From contig JAJDEF010000012.1 of the NCBI GenBank assembly GCA_029259945.1, positions 124,001 to 188,000 on the forward strand: 64,000 bases of DNA. Reading direction: 5' to 3'. The notes beneath the pieces are model-generated. The model was not told the DNA's origin. It was given only the letters and a program-made list of their open reading frames with translations, and searched no databases. This stretch comes from Planctomycetota bacterium (GTDB lineage: Bacteria; Planctomycetota; Planctomycetia; Pirellulales; Lacipirellulaceae). Positions 38,031 through 47,626 of this stretch are shown here, one piece after another. The first letter of the stretch is position 1; every line of letters begins with the position of its first letter. Position numbers and translations under genes: made by a program.

Positions 38031-40452
38031 GGGTGGGTTGGGGGTTTTCTATTGTTAGTGTGTGTTTGCCGGTGTTGTGGGGGGTGGTGCCTTGGGGGAT
38101 GGTGATGATTTGGTTGAAGGTGGCCAGCGGTTGCCAGTTGTAGTTTCTGCCGACGGGCTGTTGATAGATTGTTACTCGCATCTGATAGGTTGCCGGTTGG
38201 ATGTCGTGAATTACAAAGGCACCCTGGTCGTCGAACGTAGCGGTATAGTTTTTTCGGTGGACCTGTTTGGCGGGCTGACGAGACTTTGCGGTTTGCTGGA
38301 TAAGTTGACTAAATGCCCGGCCTAGGGCCTGTAAGTAATTGTTTGGTTCCACCTCGTAGAGAGCGACGGTACCCATGTTCCACGGTATTTCGCCTTCGTA
38401 ATCGTCGGGGACGATGCACTGGCCTTGGACGATTCGCCCTTTGCCGCCGATTTGAATTTCGGCCGTCTCGCCTGCTTTGACTTCGACTTGTTCGCTATGG
38501 GTGGTGGCCGACATCGACCCGCCATTACCCCTGTCGGCAAAGCGAATCTGTCGGCCGATGGTTGTGGTTCCGGCTCGCACACGTTTGAAATGAAAGGCCC
38601 CCTCGCCGTCGGTGGATGCGGTATTCGACCAATGCAAGTTCGGCTGATTTTGCCGATGGACCTGCTGGAAATAGGATTGGATGTTCTCGCCAATCATCGG
38701 CTCGTTGCCTTGTATAAGTTTGCCTTGGACCTCTGCCCACGGCTGGAGGGTAATCTCGGGGGTGTCTTCGAGTTGCTGGCCGTCGAGTTGCTGCCAGCCC
38801 TTGTCGTGCAAAATTGCAACCAAGTAGTCGCCCTCGGGGAATGGGAGGGTGAAACGTCCGTCGGCATCGGCCTCGACGATTGGGGTGTTTTGATGTTGCT
38901 GGGGTTGGCCATTGTAGATTTGGGTATACTGACCAGCAACTGCTATCACCACTTTGGCACCGCCGGCGGGCTTGCCGTCAGGGGTTTTTACGACACCACT
39001 GGGGCCGATGCCTGGCTCTAGTTTGAAGTCGATAGTGATAGTGCCTTCGTCTGACTTGATTACTCGCGAAATTCCCGGTCGATAGCCGTCGGCCTCAATT
39101 TTTATGAGGTGGCCAAATCGCGGCTCGGTGAACTGGGTTTGAAACGCTCCGTCACTCTGGGTCTTCTGGACGTTATGGCGTTCCCAGTATGTGTTCTGAC
39201 GCGATTGGTCCCAACGGATACCTTGCACGACGACAAACTCGTTGATGGGTTTTCCGGTTTCGGCGTCAGCCACGTTTCCTTGAACTACCAATGGGTCGGA
39301 CAAGACAATGACATGCTCGTCGTCTTGGGCGGTTAAGATTTGTCGTCGAAGCGACATGTATCCTTGTTTTATGATGCCGTATTGAACAGCATCATGCGGT
39401 GCGCTGTCGGATTGCCAAACGCCTTCGGCGTTGGTTTCGTATCGTCCGGCCAACCCCTGCAGGCTACGATGGCCGCGCCAAGTATCGGGCGCTAACCAGA
39501 CGCCCGCCAGAGGTTCGCCTTGGTGGTCGGTTACACGAACTTGAATGGTGTGACCGGGCGTTAACGAAAAATCGACCGAGGGCATTTCGTATTTTGCGAC
39601 CACCGTTCGCAAATCGGGCGCCCAGTGCTCGGCGAAGACGGTGAGCACCGTGCTGCCTGCCTGGACTTTTTTCAAGACGTACTCGCCGTTGGCATCGGTT
39701 TCGACGGTTAGGTTGCCGCTATTGAATCGATCGGAGCCTGTGCCTACGACGGCGCCCGCGATTGGCTTGCCGTCGGGATCGGTTACCTTGCCGCGTAGTT
39801 CGATGCCTTTATTGAGGACCACGATGTGTTTGAGCGTAAGAAGTTGCGCCCAAGTGCCACCACGGAAACTGTAGCCGGGGTCGCTTACGTAGTCGGGGTG
39901 CGAAAACTTGAGTTGCAATCGCATTGGTTTTTCAGGGGCGGCATCGATTTGCCAGCGTCCCTCGGCGTTGGTGGTGACCAATTCGCCCCGGAGGCGGGGC
40001 TGTAGTTTTGCTTTGCCGGGCTGAGAATCGTTGATCGAATCGTAACCCGAGACCAGCACGCCTTCGATGGGGTTGCCGTCGGGGTCGTGAACGATGCCGC
40101 CGATGGGGATGCCCTTTTGCATGGGGATGGTGAACTCGGCGGGAATTTTGTCGGTGTTTCTCCAACTGATACCCAGGGCAGCGTAGCCTTCTTCTATGAC
40201 GGTGAGCTGCAGGTTGGCACCTTCGCTGGGATAGTTGATGGGGACGATCCCCTCGCGGTCGGTCATCATGGGGAACGCCATGCCATCGACCGAAATCTCG
40301 ACCGTGGCGTCGGGCATTGGCTTGCCGTCGGGGTTGAGAACTTTGACTTCGAGGTATTTGATGCCGTCGTCTTGGGCAGTGAGCGGTGCCAGGAAACTGA
40401 AAAGCAGCAGGAGGCTGGTGGTGAAGCGATTTGTTGGGGAACCGAAGTTCAT
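38026..40452 (-). CDS. Carboxypeptidase-regulatory-like (CarbopepD_reg) multi-domain secreted protein
   Basis: Repeats of NPDGKPMPDATVEI, DPDGNPIEGVLVSGYD, DPDGKPIAGAVVGTG, TPDGKPAGGAKVVIA. Confidence 0.85.
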   Translation of the reverse strand: MNFGSPTNRFTTSLLLLFSFLAPLTAQDDGIKYLEVKVLNPDGKPMPDATVEISVDGMAFPMMTDREGIVPINYPSEGANLQLTVIEEGYAALGISWRNTDKIPAEFTIPMQKGIPIGGIVHDPDGNPIEGVLVSGYDSINDSQPGKAKLQPRLRGELVTTNAEGRWQIDAAPEKPMRLQLKFSHPDYVSDPGYSFRGGTWAQLLTLKHIVVLNKGIELRGKVTDPDGKPIAGAVVGTGSDRFNSGNLTVETDANGEYVLKKVQAGSTVLTVFAEHWAPDLRTVVAKYEMPSVDFSLTPGHTIQVRVTDHQGEPLAGVWLAPDTWRGHRSLQGLAGRYETNAEGVWQSDSAPHDAVQYGIIKQGYMSLRRQILTAQDDEHVIVLSDPLVVQGNVADAETGKPINEFVVVQGIRWDQSRQNTYWERHNVQKTQSDGAFQTQFTEPRFGHLIKIEADGYRPGISRVIKSDEGTITIDFKLEPGIGPSGVVKTPDGKPAGGAKVVIAVAGQYTQIYNGQPQQHQNTPIVEADADGRFTLPFPEGDYLVAILHDKGWQQLDGQQLEDTPEITLQPWAEVQGKLIQGNEPMIGENIQSYFQQVHRQNQPNLHWSNTASTDGEGAFHFKRVRAGTTTIGRQIRFADRGNGGSMSATTHSEQVEVKAGETAEIQIGGKGRIVQGQCIVPDDYEGEIPWNMGTVALYEVEPNNYLQALGRAFSQLIQQTAKSRQPAKQVHRKNYTATFDDQGAFVIHDIQPATYQMRVTIYQQPVGRNYNWQPLATFNQIITIPQGTTPHNTGKHTLTIENPQPTP

Positions 40453-40577
40453 GTTTTTTGCTCCTGATAAAACGCAGCAAAGAAAAAGGATTGCCACAGA
40501 GGACACGGAGTAAACTTTGTAGTCGTTCGGGGGCGAGAAATCACGCGAAATTATTGTGGATTTTTTTGCGCGGGTAT

Positions 40578-40600
40578 CCGGCCAGGATGGCCGGGCTATG
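40578..40600. repeat. REP-like hairpin copy
   Basis: ccggccaggatggccgggctatg, identical to the 38008 copy. Confidence 0.85.
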
Positions 40601-40672
40601 TGGGGTGCGTTATTTCGCCGGTATCACTCGGAAATCGGCGCCGATGAACGCATCACGTCCGTCCGACACGGA

Positions 40673-41512
40673 CTACAGCCAGAGTTTTAGTCGGTTGTCG
40701 AGCATGTCGGGGAGCGCTTTTTTGACGATGCGGGTGACTGCGTTGGGGTGGTAGCGGGTACTGAGATGCGAGGCGATGATTAGTTCGTTTTTGAACCGAT
40801 CGCGTCGGTCGACAAAATCGTCGAGGTGCATGTGTCCGAACTTGTGGATTTTTTCTTTGCGATGCTCGGGCGAAACGAAGGTCATTTCGCAAATGAGGAT
40901 TTTCGCTTCGTACATCGCTGGGCAATCGTCGAGGCCTTTGGGCGCTGTGTCGCCAAGATAAGCGATGAGTGGTTTTCGGTGTTCGGTGGTGACGTCGGTG
41001 CCGTCGAGACGAATGTCGCGGATTTGTTCGCCGGTGAGTTCTTGATACTCGGGTTTTAGCTTACGACGGCAATCCCACACAATGTAACCCAACGAGGGGA
41101 CGCTGTGCTTGGTCGCCGAAACGGTGACGACCAACTCTCGCGAGAGTTGGACCTCGTCGCCGGGCTTGAGTGGCTTGAGCTCGCACGGCATGCGACCACG
41201 GTCGAGGCGGGTGAATTGGTGAAGGATTTGGGTGCAAGGGTCGATCATCGCCTCGGGCATGTAGATGGTGGGGGGCTCCATCTTCATCATTCGTCGACGG
41301 GCGACATAGACGGGCAGGGCGACGATGTGGTCGAGGTGGCCGTGCGAAACGAACCAATTTTCGGTGCCCATGAACGACCAAGGCTGGAGGCCGAGATCAA
41401 AACCGATTTTCATTTCTGGAATTCGCCAATAGCTTTGCACCGCCGCTCGAGAATATCCCTCGATGGTGAAGCCAGCATGTTGCAGCGATTGGACAGGTGC
41501 GTTTTCGATCAT
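40673..41512 (-). CDS. MBL-fold metallohydrolase, RNase Z-like
   Basis: ENWFVSHGHLDHIVALPVYVARRRMMKMEPPTIYMPE; KILICEMTFVSPEHRKEKIHKFGHMHLDDF. Confidence 0.8.
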   Translation of the reverse strand: MIENAPVQSLQHAGFTIEGYSRAAVQSYWRIPEMKIGFDLGLQPWSFMGTENWFVSHGHLDHIVALPVYVARRRMMKMEPPTIYMPEAMIDPCTQILHQFTRLDRGRMPCELKPLKPGDEVQLSRELVVTVSATKHSVPSLGYIVWDCRRKLKPEYQELTGEQIRDIRLDGTDVTTEHRKPLIAYLGDTAPKGLDDCPAMYEAKILICEMTFVSPEHRKEKIHKFGHMHLDDFVDRRDRFKNELIIASHLSTRYHPNAVTRIVKKALPDMLDNRLKLWL

Positions 41513-41625
41513 AGGGGTAGCGTACTGGGGCGGGGGTATTCACCACGGGGGCACGGGGGACACAGAGAAGAAAGTTTTTTGGGCCGTTTCTAATTTCTGC
41601 GATAGTCCATGACATAAACTTGGGA

Positions 41626-44600
41626 CTACGTCGATTCGTCTAGTTGATTTAGCAACTCTTGCCAGGAAATCTGGACTTGGCCAATTCGCCGCCCCAGTCG
41701 ATCGGAGGTGGTTTGATAATTATACCGCGATCGCACAGTGGTGACTTCGTTTTCGAGTGCTGCGAGCCAATCGGGTAAATCGAGCCCCACACCGGACGGC
41801 TCGCTGGCTAAACTAGCCACTTCGCGATTGAGGGCGGCAAACGCTTCTTCTCGCGTTTCTTTTTCTGCGTTGAGGGCCGGTTCGATCAAGGCTTTCACTC
41901 GATCAATAAGCAACGGCCGGACGAAGCGTTCTGCGACTCGATCTGCGATGGTTGCGAGTCGCATGCCATATTTTTGACAAAGATCGCCAAAATGCTTTTG
42001 ATGTTCGTCTGCAGGCTCGGCAGTTCGTTCGGCAAAAGCTTGACACCACATTTCGGCGGCCTCGGCCCGGTGTTGTCGAACTAGGATTTCATGCGCCCAA
42101 ACCACGGGCTTTAAGTTCCACGCGATTCGATCGTAGGCGGTTCGCAATCGCAGAAAATCGATGAGTGTGTAAAGTAACTCGCCATGGTCGGACTGCGTGG
42201 TGGTCGTGTTGTAATCGCGATAGGCCCGGTAGTTTTCGACGACGGCTTCGATGGCGAGTGACAACAGCTCGATCGATTCTTTTTGAGGATCGCCTTGTTC
42301 TATCTCGCTAAGCAGCCGGACTTCTTCGACAAGTTCAGGATCTTCGGCCAGGCTGTCTAGCCAATCGTCGACGCCTTGGTGCAAGATGCCTCTCAAATTG
42401 CCTAAGCTCATAAACTTTTGATCAAAGAAGTCGGCGCCGTACCGCTGAACAAACTTGACGAAATGATCCCACTTTTTTTTATCGGTCAATCGTTCGACCA
42501 CGCTGAGTCGCAAGGTTCGGCTGTGAGCTAGCCAACGATCGAGCTGTTGCTCGGTGAGCTGCTGAAGCGCATCGACAAGCATATGGTCGACATGCTGCCC
42601 CTGCTGCAATCCTTTGTTGGCACTCCATTGCTCAGCCGAGGCCACCATCGAACGGACAATTGCCTGGTAGCCACTTTCGAAGAGACGATCGAACTCGGTG
42701 ACTGCTCCTTGGCCAACCGGGTGCTCTCGTTCCATTTGTTGGGCGAGGTCGAGGAGTTGGCAGGTTTCGCGAATCAGACCTAATTGGGGCAACCAACCCA
42801 ACAAATCATGCATCAATTGCTGTAGGGCACGGGTGGTGACAATTAACCGCGGCTCGCCGCCTCGAGAATGCGGCACGTAGAGGAGCAACCTTGGCTCGAG
42901 CGAATCGACAAACGCCCCCCAGCAGTGACGCACTCCATCGGCATCGCCTGCAAGCACTGCTCGAAGAATTTCGACTGCGTTGACATCAATGGGTTCGCCC
43001 GATTCTTTTGCGATATCCGACACCTGACCACCGCTCGTGGCTGCCAAAAGTCGAGCGGCATCGCCCGTTTCGACACAGGTGGTGATAATTTTTTGGACGA
43101 GCGCTTCTTGGGTGGTTCGCAAACGATCGAACTCGACTAACGATTCGTGAGATCCGGAAGGGGGCTCAAACTGGCAACTGTGAATCGATTCGAGCAACGC
43201 GACCAGTTGGCCGTAGTTGTTGGTTGCCTGAGCGAGCCATAGTGCAAAGGTTTCGGATCGCTGGTTCGTTTCTCCATCGGCGGTTCCCCACGCAATGGCG
43301 GCGTGTTTCCAAAGGCTTGCGACGGTGGTCAAGAAATCGAGCCGTTGCTCGATTCGTTGCACTTCGTAATCCCATTCGGAATTTTCGAACTCGGCGCCCT
43401 CGTCGACGATATCGCCTTCCTGGCCATCGTCGGTGCTGTCGCGGTAGACCATCTCTTCGTAGGCGGCTTCGAACAGTTCGGTTTCTTCGTCTTCCTCTTC
43501 GCTCTCTTCGTTTTCGTCTTCAAAATATTCAGCCCCGTCGATTTCGTCGAGCACCTCGTCGAACATCGAGTCCAAGGGCATGTCGAACAACGGCGAGGGG
43601 ACTTGCCAATACTCTTCGGCATTGGCTTCGAGATAGGCAAAGAACTTGGCTACTTGCTCCCAGCCGTCATCGTCATCGTTTTGCTCTGTTTCGACGGTCG
43701 AGAACCAACGAAATGCGAGTCGACGGAACGAGCTGTCGGTCTCTTCTAGTGGCGTGCGGTCTTTCTGGCTCACCCATTGCATCATCAGGGCCCTCGCCGC
43801 CACCGTATCGTGGTGGTCGAGTAGCGCCTCGATGACCAATTGAAACGCTTTCGAGGAATCGAACTGGTCGACAAACATTCGCCAAAAAGCGATGTCTCCG
43901 GCCGCGGCCCCTGCTTTATGCCAAGCATTGAGTGCACCGGCCACTAAGTTGGCAGAGACTTCGATCTCTTTCGCTACGAGGCGATCGACATCTTCGATAG
44001 TCGAAGTGGCAAACTGATCCCACCACAGAGTCAATCGAGCAAGAATGGTGGAAAACTTTTTTTCTAGTTTTGTGTTGTCGACAGCGGCGGCTTCGCTCCA
44101 TGCGCGTGCACCCAGGTCGAGCACTTGCTCGACGAGATCGATGAGTTCATCCACGCGCCAGTCGTGCACCGTGTTTTCAAGAGCCGGAAACAAACTGAAG
44201 TTACCGGCAAACCCCACCACATTCCAAGGATCGACCAGGGCTCCACATTCAATGGCACGATGCATCCGATCTTCGATCAACTCGAGATGCTCGACCACGG
44301 GTTCAAGCATCTCCTGATCAATGGCGTCGTGGCCTGCAGTTAATCGACAATAGACGTCGCTGATCATACGGGCGGACGCCACTCGCACAGAATCTGCCTG
44401 TTGTTTTGCGGCTTCGGGGTACCCTAGCCGTGCAAAGAGATGTGCCAGATGGACTCGCTGTAGTTGAAGTGCACGCCGTCGGGCCAGTTCTCCGTTGAGA
44501 TGTTGGCGTGCGGCACCAAAGGGTTGGCGGCAGCGTTGTGTTTCTTCTCGCAAACGTTTTCCGCGCTCGCCCTTCGCCTGCTCGACCAACTGTTGATAAA

Positions 44601-45600
44601 AGTCGTCGCGGTAGGCCGCGATATGTGGCAAGAGTGTTGCCAGCGTCACACTCGAATCATGGCAACTGGGCCCGTCGCCACTGGTGCCCGAGGCCATCAA
44701 GATGGTGCCTGCCAAGACGGCAGCGGCGTCCATCAAACAGTCTTCTGAGTTATTCCCCTCGGTGCCATGGTCACCTTCGTAGCGTGACAAGAGCGCGTCC
44801 AAGGTAATTTGCTGCAGCACAAATCGGGTGTAATATCCCGAATTGGAAATTTGATGAGGATCCCACATGCCGAAGTGATGGTTAGGACGACGGTTGGCAG
44901 GGTGATCGAAGTCGTAGGCGCGTGGATCGAGGGCGATCTCTTCGAGTCGGTCAAGATCGAACCAAGCACGATGAAGAATTTCTTCGTCTGCGTTTTTGAG
45001 AATTTCGATTGCGTGGTAAATAATTTTCTCGTAGCGCCCCGACGCGACTCCGGCATCACGGATATAGAGTGGTATCGGTCGGACATACTCGTGCGGGTAG
45101 GGTTCTGATAACGTTTCGGGTTCGAGTGTGGCTACCGGTCGATAGCCGACAAAATCGTTGAGAAGGGCCAAGGCATTGTCCACGATCCGATCGGCTTCCT
45201 CCCACGGAGAACCTTGCGTGAGCAACGCCTCGAATGCTCGGCCAATGAAGAAGGGGCGCCATAGGTCGGCCTCTTGCTGATGAAACAACAAATCGTGGTG
45301 GAACGCTCGATAAGCAGGTAGCAGTTTCTTGTCGAGTAATTGGACCACGGCACGCGCTTGCGACACGTCGGCAAATGGGCCGCCTGACGTTTGGAGTCGA
45401 TCGATCGTTTTTTGCAACCGACAGACAACTTCGTTCAAGCTCTTCTCACGAGAAACCTTGGGCTCAAGCAAGCAATAGAGTTCGTCGAGATGGCGCAGAA
45501 ACTTGGGGTCGCTGGCTCCCGACGAAAAATTGAGATATCCCACGATGTCTTCGAGCACCGCTTCATCATCAATTTCAGACTTACTACCGTCGGCGTTCAC
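41626..45600 (-). CDS. Very large (1324 aa) hypothetical protein, acidic central region
   Basis: Single uninterrupted ORF with GTG start; acidic stretch EDENEESEEEDEETELFEAAYEEM. Confidence 0.8.
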   Translation of the reverse strand: MNADGSKSEIDDEAVLEDIVGYLNFSSGASDPKFLRHLDELYCLLEPKVSREKSLNEVVCRLQKTIDRLQTSGGPFADVSQARAVVQLLDKKLLPAYRAFHHDLLFHQQEADLWRPFFIGRAFEALLTQGSPWEEADRIVDNALALLNDFVGYRPVATLEPETLSEPYPHEYVRPIPLYIRDAGVASGRYEKIIYHAIEILKNADEEILHRAWFDLDRLEEIALDPRAYDFDHPANRRPNHHFGMWDPHQISNSGYYTRFVLQQITLDALLSRYEGDHGTEGNNSEDCLMDAAAVLAGTILMASGTSGDGPSCHDSSVTLATLLPHIAAYRDDFYQQLVEQAKGERGKRLREETQRCRQPFGAARQHLNGELARRRALQLQRVHLAHLFARLGYPEAAKQQADSVRVASARMISDVYCRLTAGHDAIDQEMLEPVVEHLELIEDRMHRAIECGALVDPWNVVGFAGNFSLFPALENTVHDWRVDELIDLVEQVLDLGARAWSEAAAVDNTKLEKKFSTILARLTLWWDQFATSTIEDVDRLVAKEIEVSANLVAGALNAWHKAGAAAGDIAFWRMFVDQFDSSKAFQLVIEALLDHHDTVAARALMMQWVSQKDRTPLEETDSSFRRLAFRWFSTVETEQNDDDDGWEQVAKFFAYLEANAEEYWQVPSPLFDMPLDSMFDEVLDEIDGAEYFEDENEESEEEDEETELFEAAYEEMVYRDSTDDGQEGDIVDEGAEFENSEWDYEVQRIEQRLDFLTTVASLWKHAAIAWGTADGETNQRSETFALWLAQATNNYGQLVALLESIHSCQFEPPSGSHESLVEFDRLRTTQEALVQKIITTCVETGDAARLLAATSGGQVSDIAKESGEPIDVNAVEILRAVLAGDADGVRHCWGAFVDSLEPRLLLYVPHSRGGEPRLIVTTRALQQLMHDLLGWLPQLGLIRETCQLLDLAQQMEREHPVGQGAVTEFDRLFESGYQAIVRSMVASAEQWSANKGLQQGQHVDHMLVDALQQLTEQQLDRWLAHSRTLRLSVVERLTDKKKWDHFVKFVQRYGADFFDQKFMSLGNLRGILHQGVDDWLDSLAEDPELVEEVRLLSEIEQGDPQKESIELLSLAIEAVVENYRAYRDYNTTTTQSDHGELLYTLIDFLRLRTAYDRIAWNLKPVVWAHEILVRQHRAEAAEMWCQAFAERTAEPADEHQKHFGDLCQKYGMRLATIADRVAERFVRPLLIDRVKALIEPALNAEKETREEAFAALNREVASLASEPSGVGLDLPDWLAALENEVTTVRSRYNYQTTSDRLGRRIGQVQISWQELLNQLDEST

Positions 45601-45747
45601 GTTTCGTCACGCTACTTTCTGGATATTTCGCTCGGATTGCCTTTCGGGGACGTTTCCGACGAGGTTCTTTGCTAGGCCTCTTCGTCACGGGCGTTCATGG
45701 TAAAGGACGCCTGCCTAGGTGGTCTAGGTGCCCAAATCTGCCAACCG

Positions 45748-45792
45748 GGGTCAAGTTGCTGTATAACAGGCAACTGACGTTCATTTTGACCC
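45748..45792. other. Nested inverted repeat (outer gggtcaa/ttgaccc; inner agttgctgt/acaggcaact)
   Basis: Direct reading; about 108 nt upstream of gene 45900. Confidence 0.5.
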
Positions 45793-45899
45793 AATGGCGG
45801 CCGTGATTAAGATGGAGTCGCCCTTGGGCTATCAATAAACTTTCCTTTGTCGGAACTCGCGACCACTAAACGACTCATTCACCGATCGAATTGGCCCCT

Positions 45900-47183
45900 A
45901 TGTTGCCCCTCAATTTCTCGCTACAAAAACGATTTTTTTCTTTCGGTCTTACCTGCTGCGTTGGTTTGATCGTCCATGCCTGCTTCGTTCCACAAACTTT
46001 CTCGGCCGATCGACTCGTCTCCTTCGATCAAGCAACCAACAATGGCCTAGAGCGAGCTTGGTCTGCACAAGCCCGAGTGGATGCTTCTCGCAATCGGGTC
46101 GACCACTGGGAACTATCGGGCAATGTTATTTTTGCGCTAACGACCTCTAGCACCGTCCATGCGATGCATGCGGAAACGGGCAAGACTCTTTGGATTGCGC
46201 AAGTGGGCAATCCAAAACATCCATCGACTGGCCCCGTTGCCAATTCGAATCGAGTTGCGGTACTCAACGGGTCGAATCTCTACCTACTTGATCGTCAAGA
46301 TGGACACGTTATTTGGACGCGACAAGTGGGTAACGCAGCAGGCACCGCACCAGCCTTGAGCGAAACCCACGCGTACGTCACCTCGATCAATGGACGCATC
46401 GAGGGCTTTCCGCTCGACTCGACTTCGATAGGTGCGTTGCAGTATCAATCCCACGGGCTTATCTTTCAGCCCCCGATGGCAACAGGCCCTTATGTGGTGT
46501 GGTCTACCGATCGCGGTTTTCTATACGTTGGCAATGCGGAGCAGTCGCGCGTATTGTTTCGGATCGAAACCAACGAAGAAATTATTGCTACCACTGCAGA
46601 ATGGGGCTCTCAGTTTTATGCCGCCTCGATGGATGGCTATCTTTATTGCTACGATCGTTCGATTGGTGCCCAGCACTGGAGATACTCAGCGGGCATGGCC
46701 ATCACTGGCAAGCCGGTCGTGATCGACCACCAGGTTTTTGTCGCGTCCGAGAAGCCGGCCCTCCATGCGGTCGACGCGACCACCGGCAACGGGCGGTGGA
46801 CGACTGAGGGTGCCGCATATTTTGTCGCTCAGGGCTTGCAACACCTCTATGCAGCAGACCGTTACGGCAATCTGCTGATCTTAGACAAAGAAACGGGGAG
46901 TATCGCGGGCCAAATCAATACGGGTGAGAATGTTCACCCGATGATCAACGAGCAGACTGATCGCATCTTTCTGGTGAGTGATACGGGCTTGATTCAGTGT
47001 CTTCATGAAATCGGCGCCGAAGCGCCGACTAGCCACCGAGAGATGGCCGCGTCCGAGGAAACAGAAAAGGCCGAGCCAAAAAGTTCAACCGACACCGAAC
47101 CGATTTCTCCAGCCGAAGAGGATGAAAATCCTTTTGAAGCGGAAGAAGCTCCGGCCGATGACAACCCGTTTGGCGCTTTTTAG
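45900..47183 (+). CDS. PQQ-like beta-propeller repeat protein (BamB-like)
   Basis: HAMHAETGKTLWIAQVGNPKHPS, LLDRQDGHVIWTRQVGNAAGTAPAL, YCYDRSIGAQHWRYSAG. Confidence 0.85.
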   Translation: MLPLNFSLQKRFFSFGLTCCVGLIVHACFVPQTFSADRLVSFDQATNNGLERAWSAQARVDASRNRVDHWELSGNVIFALTTSSTVHAMHAETGKTLWIAQVGNPKHPSTGPVANSNRVAVLNGSNLYLLDRQDGHVIWTRQVGNAAGTAPALSETHAYVTSINGRIEGFPLDSTSIGALQYQSHGLIFQPPMATGPYVVWSTDRGFLYVGNAEQSRVLFRIETNEEIIATTAEWGSQFYAASMDGYLYCYDRSIGAQHWRYSAGMAITGKPVVIDHQVFVASEKPALHAVDATTGNGRWTTEGAAYFVAQGLQHLYAADRYGNLLILDKETGSIAGQINTGENVHPMINEQTDRIFLVSDTGLIQCLHEIGAEAPTSHREMAASEETEKAEPKSSTDTEPISPAEEDENPFEAEEAPADDNPFGAF

Positions 47184-47210
47184 TTATGTTGGGTATCTTG
47201 CGTGCGTGTG

Positions 47211-47233
47211 CCGACCAGGATGGTCGAGCTATG
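47211..47233. repeat. REP-like hairpin copy (ccgacca-gga-tggtcga-gctatg)
   Basis: Variant of the 38008 family. Confidence 0.75.
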
Positions 47234-47594
47234 TGGGCTCCGCGACGCAAGCAGGTCTAAGCATAGCTCAGTTCTGATGCCGAAAAATTGGCAGCATGGA
47301 CAATTACATCTTGCATCCCTTACTTAATCGATTTTGGCAAAGCTTACCTAGACAGAGAACCTAAGCACTCGGAGGAGACGCTGGAATACCACCGTCAAGA
47401 ACAGCAGGAGTTGTGGGAGGACCATTATGATGAAGTACAGGCAGTACTTTGGCACTTGCGACAAATCGGTATTTTCTACTGCGACGCAAAGCCAGCGAAC
47501 ATCATGTTCCCATCCTAACTGTTTGCATGAGATGGCAAAATTCTCTCCGCAACATCCCTTAGAACAGTAGAGAAGAAGATCGGTGCTATGCTCG

Positions 47595-47616
47595 CCGACC
47601 AGGATGGTCGGGCTAT
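47595..47616. repeat. REP-like hairpin copy (ccgacca-gga-tggtcgg-gctat)
   Basis: Variant with compensatory G-A/C-T change that preserves the stem. Confidence 0.8.
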
Positions 47617-47626
47617 GTGGAGGGCA

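Noticed and set aside
43224-43835. 203-aa Arg-rich + strand ORF
   Set aside because: Antisense shadow of the 1324-aa minus-strand gene; low-complexity Arg from acidic codons on the other strand.
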